5,253 nucleotides of DNA, from NCBI GenBank assembly GCA_015654605.1, contig JAATGO010000193.1, positions 1-5,253 of the forward strand. Direction: 5' to 3'. Positions 1 to 5,253 of this stretch are shown piece after piece. A model generated the notes under the pieces. That model ran no database searches, had not been told where the DNA came from, and saw nothing but the letters and a program-made list of their open reading frames with translations. The translations under genes and the position numbers were made by a program. The first letter of the stretch is position 1. Every line of letters begins with the position of its first letter. Origin of the DNA: Betaproteobacteria bacterium (lineage in GTDB: Bacteria; Pseudomonadota; Gammaproteobacteria; Burkholderiales; Burkholderiaceae).

Positions 1-846
1 ATCAGGATTGTGGACGACTCCCGAACCCATGGGATTTTGTTGGACGGTGTCTTCATACAAGGCTTCATTACCATGCGTTTCACCTTTGGGGCCACTGGTA
101 TTGATGCGGATTCCCGGTACATCTGAGCCGGACTCGAAGGTACCTGTTTCTCCCGGTTGCAACGTCATCACGGCATTGATATTGTTTGAATAACCAGAAG
201 TATTGCTGCTGTTGGAAGAAAATGCAAAAGTCTGTGGTCGATCTGTATTATTGACGACGTTAAAGAAGTGTCCACTGCCAGTGCCAGTCGATACCAGTTG
301 CGTACTATCCGGCGAAACACCATCTTTTACTGCATTTACCTTCGGTATTTCGACTGGTTTGTCATTCGCCCATTCTTGCTTCTTGGACGGATCAGTCTGA
401 CTATCATCCACCTGATCTCGGATGTCAGCGGATTCCTGCTTGCGCGATGGCGGTGACTGATAAGCGTTGTTACTGCCGCTACTCAATACGACTGGAGTCG
501 GCCAATTCGATTTTGAAGAAAAATGGGGCGGGTTACTTGGAGGAGCATCTTCGCCCGGTTGATTTGGTGCTCGCTGAAACAGCTGCGAAAAAATCGCAAC
601 CATCATTGCAATGTATTCCATCAAAGCCATCAAATCATTGATGTCCTGATTGTTGTCGTTACCTTCGCCTTTTTCATCCGCGCCACTCGGGCTATCCCAG
701 TTGCGTGCACTGCCTTCATCACCGATAGCATATCGATCTAGCTCGACTTTATCCATCTGAACTTTCAAATGGAAAGATGGTGTTCCATAATCAACATCGT
801 ACCTTGCCTCAGAAAAATAGCTATTGCTCCCCAGGTTAACTGACAT
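1..846 (-). CDS. Harpin-like / putative T3SS-secreted protein, 3' end beyond window
   Basis: Reading the minus strand from ATG at 846 gives 282 codons without a stop to the window edge, so the C-terminus is missing. A GGAGG sits 6 nt before the ATG, which fixes the start. The protein begins MSVNLGSNSYFSEARYD and has no cysteine. It is rich in Ser, Asn, Gly, Pro and Asp. Residues 69-92 form a Met/Leu-rich amphipathic segment (DLMALMEYIAMMVAIFSQLF). Residues 93-182 are a hydrophilic, probably disordered linker. From about 190 the pattern changes to short hydrophobic stretches with NNT, LQPGETGTF and GIRI motifs, suggesting a small beta-rich domain. Lack of Cys, Gly/Ser richness and a short hydrophobic helix are known traits of harpins and T3SS helper proteins, and the candidate hrp box upstream agrees. 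No family is recognised with certainty, and a different secreted effector is possible. The gene is divergent from the NEL effector gene. Confidence 0.85.
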   Translation of the reverse strand, partial: MSVNLGSNSYFSEARYDVDYGTPSFHLKVQMDKVELDRYAIGDEGSARNWDSPSGADEKGEGNDNNQDINDLMALMEYIAMMVAIFSQLFQRAPNQPGEDAPPSNPPHFSSKSNWPTPVVLSSGSNNAYQSPPSRKQESADIRDQVDDSQTDPSKKQEWANDKPVEIPKVNAVKDGVSPDSTQLVSTGTGSGHFFNVVNNTDRPQTFAFSSNSSNTSGYSNNINAVMTLQPGETGTFESGSDVPGIRINTSGPKGETHGNEALYEDTVQQNPMGSGVVHNPD

Positions 847-852
847 CACCCC

Positions 853-857
853 CCTCC
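853..857 (-). promoter_or_regulatory. Ribosome binding site of the harpin-like gene
   Basis: The minus strand reads GGAGG followed by a run of G, 6 nt before the ATG at 846. It is a strong Shine-Dalgarno match and supports the chosen start. Confidence 0.75.
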
Positions 858-884
858 ACGCACAACCACACATGCTCAAGTCAA

Positions 885-913
885 TGAGTGATGGCAGCAA
901 GCTATCAAGTTCC
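885..913 (-). promoter_or_regulatory. Candidate hrp box (HrpL-type ECF sigma promoter) for the harpin-like gene
   Basis: The minus strand reads GGAACT, a 16-nt spacer, then TCACTCA. The established HrpL consensus is GGAACC-N15/16-CCACNNA. Five of six bases of the upstream box match, and four of the five fixed bases of the downstream box match, with spacing inside the known range. The element ends 38 nt before the start codon, a plausible distance. Recognition by HrpL is inferred; no hrpL gene is in the window. Confidence 0.6.
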
Positions 914-1065
914 ATGAATCAGATGCCCATAAATCGTGGTCATTATCAGCAGATTCCGAGTGCCCTTATGTGCTCATAGTAATTAATGGCAGTGTTCTGA
1001 TACTTCACGATGAATAAAGTAAGCGCAAAACTGACCCATTGCCCCCTCCCCCCGAAAGACTCGCG

Positions 1066-1094
1066 GGAACCATTGATAGGAAAATGGATACTCA
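1066..1094 (+). promoter_or_regulatory. Weak candidate hrp box for the NEL effector gene
   Basis: The plus strand reads GGAACC, a 16-nt spacer, then ATACTCA. The upstream box is a perfect match to the HrpL consensus. The downstream box keeps only three of the five fixed bases of CCACNNA. It shares the last five bases (ACTCA) and the same 16-nt spacing with the divergent candidate box at 885-913. It lies about 154 nt before the ATG at 1249, which would give a long 5' leader. Alone it is weak; the pairing with the other box raises its credibility. Confidence 0.4.
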
Positions 1095-1135
1095 TCTATC
1101 AAAAATAGAGCTTTGCTTTAATTGATGAGCAATCC
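1086..1135. repeat. Imperfect inverted repeat / hairpin in the effector gene leader
   Basis: GGAT at 1086-1089 pairs with ATCC at 1132-1135. CTCATC at 1091-1096 pairs with GATGAG at 1124-1129. After a bulge at 1097-1102, an inner stem closes with AGAGC (1107-1111) against GCTTT (1115-1119), including one G-U pair, around a 3-nt loop. There is no T-run after it, so it does not look like a terminator. It overlaps the downstream half of the candidate hrp box and would sit at the 5' end of the effector mRNA. Confidence 0.45.
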
Positions 1136-1232
1136 TCTCAATACACGCAATACGCACAAATAAATGATCGTCTCTGAACTTACTATCACCACCTTTATGA
1201 CTAATGCTATAAGCACGCCAAACAGGTTGAAT

Positions 1233-1286
1233 ATGACCGGACTCCAAAATGATACCAATACGCAACACACATTCTTATACGACTAA
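1233..1286 (+). CDS. 17-codon reading frame overlapping the effector start; leader peptide or out-of-frame original start
   Basis: ATG at 1233 is preceded by AGG at 1224-1226, a 6-nt spacing, better than anything in front of the effector ATG at 1249. The frame encodes MTGLQNDTNTQHTFLYD and stops with TAA at 1284-1286, overlapping the effector gene by 38 nt in another frame. It could be a translationally coupled leader. Alternatively it marks the original effector start, put out of frame by one extra A in the AAAA run at 1246-1249: losing one A joins MTGLQ directly to MIPIRN. Whether it is translated is unknown. Confidence 0.25.
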   Translation: MTGLQNDTNTQHTFLYD

Positions 1287-3885
1287 TCCTCTTTCCTCTC
1301 ATCATGAAGAGGATTACCCTCTTATCCCTTTTAAAGATGTTCAACTGAAAACAGATGAACATGGATATCAACTTCAAGCACTACAGTCGGAGCTAGCTCG
1401 GGTACGTCATGCCTTGGAATTGAGCCCATATTTTCCATATATGAATTTACAGGACAAAGGATTTGAAAAAATCCTCTCATCTCTTGAGCTGATTCCCTCA
1501 TGGATCAAGCAAGTGAATTTGGATAACAATTCTGACTTGACCACTTTGCCAAACGACTTTTCCAATCACTTGCAATCTTTATCATTAATCAATAATGTTA
1601 ATCTAAAAACACTTCCCGCTAGCTTACCTGACGGTCTATCCGTCGATATAACAAGGAGTGGATTATCGCATGATGTCATCCATGCCTGGCAATTGCAGCA
1701 TCCGAATTCCGGCGTCTCTTTCTTGGATAATAATCAGCCTATACTTGCAGAAACAGTACCTGACAACTCTCGTGATAGAAATGTGCGCGATAGAGCTAAC
1801 TGGGAATATAACAATTCTCGAGAACAGCAAGTCGGCACAGATGATTATCAACCCCCTGCCTATATACAAGAGAATTATGATCGAGATCGCTATGGGATTC
1901 AGTATGCTAACAATAGAGCCATAGCCAGGCACTCTCCCCTAGAGGAGTTGGATGGTTTAGAAAGTTATTCAGATTTCCCTCAAGAAAATGAAGCCGATCA
2001 AGAAATAGGCAATATGAACAGAAGTGGATCAAGTGGATATCATGCTACGGCTTTGCCATCGAATGCAGAGGCATCCTTTTCCAGAGAAATGGAAGAAAGC
2101 GCCATTGACTATGATGATTACCTATTTGATAGTAATGACAGCGACAATGATGAAAGAACACTACATGAACAAACGATAGCAGATTTGAATCTCCTCAATA
2201 TTTATGGAGATCAATTTGATGCGATACAAAGTGACGTCAATACCCTAGATGGAGTAGCACATGATCCAATGATTGCATGCGTCGATCATCTGGGGCAAAA
2301 AATGGCATTCTGGCTCGGAGAAGAGGCAACTCAATTTAATGAACCCACCAGAATCGCTCAACAATGTGCAAATTTTTTATATGCGCTTGAGACCGAACAT
2401 CTATCCGAACAACCTGCCCAACCCGTAGACACGAATGAACTACGTCAGCGACTCGACGAGTTTGCTTTGACTCTTGATCGCATTAAAGATACCGCCTCTT
2501 TCAGCGCTGGCACATGGGAGACACAGGCGAAACAACGTCAGAAGGTTGCAGATCTGTTGCGTTTAATGGTCACCGACAAAACCTTATGTGCTACCTGCCT
2601 CGCCGCAATGAAAGAAGCCGCTACGACTTGTCCAGATGCACTTGCCACAGAAGGTCTAGACATGGTGGAGGCGATGTGTACTACAGCTCGATCCCTCCAT
2701 GAAAACTGGACACCAGAAATTTTTTTCCGCAAAATGGAGCAACAGATAAAACGAGACAAGGTACGTACTCAAGTCGGAGAAATTACCAAGCGTATGAAGA
2801 AAGAATATGGCCATGAGTTAAAAGAAGTGATTGAAAAAAATCATCATGCGTTCATACAATTTTTACCAAGACCAGGCAAGCTTCTCTCTGAAATCATAGG
2901 AGAAAAGCACTTCGTCAAAAAAAATGGGGAAATTAAAGTATCATTCCCAGATCCAGATGAAAAACTAAACTATACAAAAGAAGAACGAAAAAAATATATT
3001 TCTCTTCAATCAAAGAAGAAAATCGACGATATTGAAGTTCTCAGCCTCTGTCAGAATACAATGCAGGCAAAGGGTCTCTTAAGCGATGTACAGGCTGGTC
3101 TCTATACCGCTATGCATCATGACAACTTATACTCAGACGCATTGAATGTTCGTGCATCAGAATTAAAAATAATGAGCAAGAATTTGAGTCTGAGCACTCG
3201 TCAGGTACTAAAAAAAATGACCACATGGGAACCTTGGACTGATTACCTAGATAGAAGTGGGCATCTTGAAATTGTGGCTCAAGATCCAGAGCTACTACGG
3301 AGAGAGAAAGAATTAGCTTCCGAGATGGAGGAATTACGAGAAAAACTGACTGATTTCATCACCGATCACGGAGAACAACATCCAGAAGGTAACGAGGATT
3401 ATGCACTACTCAATAATTTCATTTCAGCCATTGGTACACCTGTTGTCAGTGCTCATGAACTACTCAGACGTGGTGGAAAAAATGCCAATGCCATTACGCA
3501 GGATGACAAGGAAAAATATATCAAAGAAGGTACCGAGAGATTGACTGAACTGGAGACTGCTCAAAATGCACAACAACGATCGAGTCAAAGAAATACCGCT
3601 AACACAACGACAAATAGTAGCTCTAGACATAGTCATCAACATCGCGAGCATAGAAGCAGTACAAACCATACAAATAGGACTAGAAGTACGAGAACAGCAC
3701 CTACTGAAAACTTGGAGACTCCTCCATTAACTTTCGAGACAAGTAGAATAAAATTGCTAAAAGAGGTGTTAACAAAGCTAAAAGAAATAGGAGAATCCCC
3801 CTATCAAGGTGCTTTGTATCGGAAGACAGAAAAATTGGTCAATCAGCATATGCCAGCACCAACAGCTGTACATAGAAGACGATAG
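1249..3885 (+). CDS. LRR-NEL family E3 ubiquitin ligase, type III secreted effector (IpaH/SspH-like)
   Basis: An intact 878-codon frame. Members of this family are injected into host cells and transfer ubiquitin through a catalytic cysteine. Residues 1-30 are Ser/Thr/Asn/His-rich, as in T3SS signals. Residues about 75-140 hold some three short leucine-rich repeats (VNLDNNSDLTTLP, LSLINNVNLKTLP, then LPDGL). Residues 140-335 look like a disordered linker, very acidic at 287-302. The NEL domain spans about 340-775: Cys461-Pro462-Asp463 gives the catalytic CxD, followed by RDKVRT (502-507), DDIEV (593-597) and WEPW (660-663), all in the IpaH order. An extra segment of about 80 Lys/Glu-rich residues separates KVRT from DDIEV. 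The last 100 residues are a Ser/Thr/His/Arg-rich stretch plus a basic helical end. It is longer than IpaH (about 550-600 residues) and SspH2 (about 790). The start is uncertain: only a weak GGA precedes this ATG, and a TGA at 1234-1236 blocks upstream extension in frame. Confidence 0.9.
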   Translation: MIPIRNTHSYTTNPLSSHHEEDYPLIPFKDVQLKTDEHGYQLQALQSELARVRHALELSPYFPYMNLQDKGFEKILSSLELIPSWIKQVNLDNNSDLTTLPNDFSNHLQSLSLINNVNLKTLPASLPDGLSVDITRSGLSHDVIHAWQLQHPNSGVSFLDNNQPILAETVPDNSRDRNVRDRANWEYNNSREQQVGTDDYQPPAYIQENYDRDRYGIQYANNRAIARHSPLEELDGLESYSDFPQENEADQEIGNMNRSGSSGYHATALPSNAEASFSREMEESAIDYDDYLFDSNDSDNDERTLHEQTIADLNLLNIYGDQFDAIQSDVNTLDGVAHDPMIACVDHLGQKMAFWLGEEATQFNEPTRIAQQCANFLYALETEHLSEQPAQPVDTNELRQRLDEFALTLDRIKDTASFSAGTWETQAKQRQKVADLLRLMVTDKTLCATCLAAMKEAATTCPDALATEGLDMVEAMCTTARSLHENWTPEIFFRKMEQQIKRDKVRTQVGEITKRMKKEYGHELKEVIEKNHHAFIQFLPRPGKLLSEIIGEKHFVKKNGEIKVSFPDPDEKLNYTKEERKKYISLQSKKKIDDIEVLSLCQNTMQAKGLLSDVQAGLYTAMHHDNLYSDALNVRASELKIMSKNLSLSTRQVLKKMTTWEPWTDYLDRSGHLEIVAQDPELLRREKELASEMEELREKLTDFITDHGEQHPEGNEDYALLNNFISAIGTPVVSAHELLRRGGKNANAITQDDKEKYIKEGTERLTELETAQNAQQRSSQRNTANTTTNSSSRHSHQHREHRSSTNHTNRTRSTRTAPTENLETPPLTFETSRIKLLKEVLTKLKEIGESPYQGALYRKTEKLVNQHMPAPTAVHRRR

Positions 3886-3922
3886 TTACAGAAATACTGC
3901 CTAACGCATGCAACGGCGCCAG

Positions 3923-3995
3923 CTTTTCCTCCATCATTAGTCTTGGTCTGAACCGACTTGAAACAAGAGGTTCACCGAGGCTAATAATGGAAAAG
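3923..3995. repeat. 73-nt long imperfect hairpin between convergent genes
   Basis: CTTTTC at 3923-3928 pairs with the GAAAAG end at 3990-3995. CCATCATTAG (3931-3940) pairs with CTAATAATGG (3981-3990) with one mismatch; both arms compete for G3990. Further in, TGAACC (3949-3954) pairs with GGTTCA (3969-3974), and CTTG (3957-3960) with CAAG (3964-3967) around AAA. Almost the whole element folds. Neither side has a T-run, so it is not a textbook intrinsic terminator, though it may still end transcripts from both convergent genes. A small interspersed repeat or a structured RNA are alternatives. Confidence 0.55.
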
Positions 3996-4034
3996 ATAAC
4001 CCAAATACTGCTCGCAGCATAATTCAGAATACTT

Positions 4035-5171
4035 TCATGCAGCAGATGGATGCCTCACACACGCCACAGCAGCTCCTGCCAACAGCAAAGCTGGCACACT
4101 ATATAACCAAAATGGTGAAAGAATTGGCAATAGCAGACCTGCCAAGAGGGGTCCTGTTCCAGCACCGATGTCTCGCCATACGGAGCGAGCAGCCAGTGCC
4201 TGAACCCGCTCGGGACCAGGAGTACGATTTGCGACAATGGGTGCCAATAGAGGCAGTTGCAGCGACCGAAGTATCACAATGATGACAGCACAACTCCATA
4301 ACCAACCTACACCAAACCCGATCAGGGCGACGCAAGTCATCAATGACAAGCTGACCAATAAATTCTCAGCACCAAACCGCTCGGCCAATCCACCACCAAC
4401 AGGACTAAGAAGAATCTCGCCGAGATAACGCATCGCCATCAATACCCCGGCAACCATGACTGCACCACCGGGCAAGACATCCCTTCCCAGATAGGACAAA
4501 CCAATGATGAACAAGCCATCCAGAGTCAGTCCTTCCAAAAATGACCACACATCAAGGCTATTAGGTGGTTTCCAGCCCCGACGTGTCTTTCCTTCTGGCA
4601 CTGGATGATGGCGTAATGACAGACGGCGAGTTATTGCCAGTCCAAACAATGCAACAAGGGAAAGTACCCAGAACACTGGGCGTGGGCCAAATTGATAAGC
4701 AAGAAGCGCGGCAAATGGCAAAGCGAATACTGGTCCCAGAGCAGTGAAGGCTCTGGATCGTCCTGAACGCCTCGCGGCACCCACTGGATCAGTCGTTGCT
4801 AGTACCTGGGTCGAGAGATTGAGCGCGGCAAACGCCAATCCCCATAGCAAACGTAACGGTAGCAGCATCCACAAACCCGAAAGTGTTCCATAGCCTAACG
4901 CGCAAATAGCCGCCGCTATCATTGCTAGTGTGCAGGTGGGACGATCACCGTGCTTTGCATAAAAACGTGCGACAAAACCATATCCAACGACACGTATCAA
5001 GCGATTGGCTGCCAAAAGAAAACCTGCTTCAGCCAGCGATACTCCAAACCGTTCAGCATACATCGGTAGCAACAGATAAAGAGCAGTATCCGCTGGTAGG
5101 GCAAGGCCCAATGTCAGTGCAGCAAGGCGTGAATCACGGTCGGCGATACTAACGGTCTTTAGTAGTGGCAT
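4035..5171 (-). CDS. Major facilitator superfamily (MFS) transporter
   Basis: The protein has 378 residues and a run of hydrophobic segments consistent with 12 membrane helices, so it should be an inner-membrane secondary transporter. Between helices 2 and 3 is a degenerate motif-A-like loop (GFVARFYAKHGDRPT, about 65-79). The matching loop in the second half is clearer (GGGLAERFG, 259-267). A longer hydrophilic loop (about 184-212, with RRLSLRHH and KTRRGWKPP) separates the two six-helix halves, as usual in this superfamily. The length is typical of small MFS drug or metabolite exporters; the substrate cannot be read from the sequence. ATG at 5171 is the first start after an in-frame TAG three codons upstream, but no clear Shine-Dalgarno precedes it. 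The gene is convergent with the effector gene, looks less AT-rich, and shows no evident link to secretion. Confidence 0.88.
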   Translation of the reverse strand: MPLLKTVSIADRDSRLAALTLGLALPADTALYLLLPMYAERFGVSLAEAGFLLAANRLIRVVGYGFVARFYAKHGDRPTCTLAMIAAAICALGYGTLSGLWMLLPLRLLWGLAFAALNLSTQVLATTDPVGAARRSGRSRAFTALGPVFALPFAALLAYQFGPRPVFWVLSLVALFGLAITRRLSLRHHPVPEGKTRRGWKPPNSLDVWSFLEGLTLDGLFIIGLSYLGRDVLPGGAVMVAGVLMAMRYLGEILLSPVGGGLAERFGAENLLVSLSLMTCVALIGFGVGWLWSCAVIIVILRSLQLPLLAPIVANRTPGPERVQALAARSVWRDIGAGTGPLLAGLLLPILSPFWLYSVPALLLAGAAVACVRHPSAA

Positions 5172-5223
5172 GACGAGATGCTACACCGCACCATGCATCA
5201 CGACAAATGAGATTAATGCATAT

Positions 5224-5248
5224 CATATGTGAGAAATTAGAACATATG
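5224..5248. promoter_or_regulatory. Inverted repeat upstream of the MFS gene, possible operator
   Basis: CATATGT (5224-5230) and ACATATG (5242-5248) form a perfect 7-bp inverted repeat with an 11-nt AT-rich spacer, about 53 nt before the MFS start codon. Dyads of this size upstream of transporter genes often bind a dimeric repressor. No regulator gene is visible in the window, and no convincing -35/-10 pair was found here. Confidence 0.35.
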
Positions 5249-5253
5249 CTGAA

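Larger units (their letters stand above)
847..1248. other. Divergent intergenic region between two putative secreted-protein genes
   Basis: This 402-nt stretch separates the start codons of the two divergent genes. It holds one candidate hrp box on each strand (885-913 minus, 1066-1094 plus), a C-rich run at 1041-1053, an imperfect hairpin at 1086-1135 and a short overlapping reading frame starting at 1233. Nothing tRNA-like and no longer convincing coding frame was seen. Confidence 0.7.

Noticed and set aside
8..741. Several plus-strand open frames of 60-70 codons
   Set aside because: They lie wholly inside the minus-strand gene, whose 282-codon frame, strong ribosome binding site and coherent composition are far better. 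Their translations look random.
847..1248. PIP box or hrpII box (TTCG repeats) typical of HrpX/HrpB-controlled genes in Xanthomonas and Ralstonia
   Set aside because: I found no pair of TTCG-type half-sites at the required spacing on either strand; the HrpL-type boxes fit better.
2278..2286. Second C-x-D motif in the effector, Cys344-Val-Asp346, as the catalytic site
   Set aside because: It lies before the NEL core. The surrounding pattern of the core (hydrophobic helix, then C-P-D, then RDKVRT about 40 residues on) fits Cys461 much better.
3923..3995. Classical rho-independent terminator
   Set aside because: The stem is long but has no T-run following it on either strand, so it is reported as a structured repeat instead.
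4037..5152. Plus-strand and alternative minus-strand frames of 60-80 codons in the transporter region
   Set aside because: They are out-of-frame readings of the MFS gene and show no domain or ribosome binding site of their own.
1..5253. CRISPR array, tRNA, insertion sequence or toxin-antitoxin pair
   Set aside because: No regularly spaced direct repeats, cloverleaf-like segments, transposase motifs or small paired genes were seen.

Overview
The window looks like an accessory, virulence-type region from a Gram-negative bacterium with a plant- or eukaryote-directed type III secretion system (T3SS). No rRNA, tRNA or T3SS structural gene is present, so the host cannot be named. The best clues are an intact NEL-family E3 ubiquitin ligase effector, a cysteine-free harpin-like protein, and two candidate HrpL-type promoters. 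These suggest a gammaproteobacterium with an Hrp1-type T3SS (Pseudomonas/Erwinia-like regulation), but that is inference.

Layout. Positions 1-846 (minus strand) hold the 5' part of a gene that runs off the left edge: 282 codons with no stop, a cysteine-free Ser/Asn/Gly-rich protein with a short Met-rich amphipathic segment and a probable beta-rich C-terminal part. Positions 847-1248 are a divergent intergenic region with one candidate hrp box facing each way. It also holds a 50-nt imperfect hairpin and a 17-codon reading frame overlapping the next start. Positions 1249-3885 (plus strand) encode an 878-residue effector: about three leucine-rich repeats, a long acidic disordered linker, a NEL catalytic domain with Cys461 in a C-P-D motif, and a basic Ser/Thr/His/Arg-rich tail. 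The NEL domain appears to carry an extra segment of about 80 residues. Positions 3886-4034 contain a 73-nt imperfect hairpin between convergent genes. Positions 4035-5171 (minus strand) encode a 12-helix major facilitator transporter, and 5172-5253 is its upstream region with a 7-bp inverted repeat.

Working together. The two divergent genes read as a co-regulated pair of secreted proteins: a harpin/translocator-like or effector protein, and a ubiquitin ligase that would act inside host cells. The transporter is convergent, looks less AT-rich and more housekeeping-like, and has no evident functional link. The effector gene is visibly AT-richer with many A-tracts, which suits horizontal acquisition.
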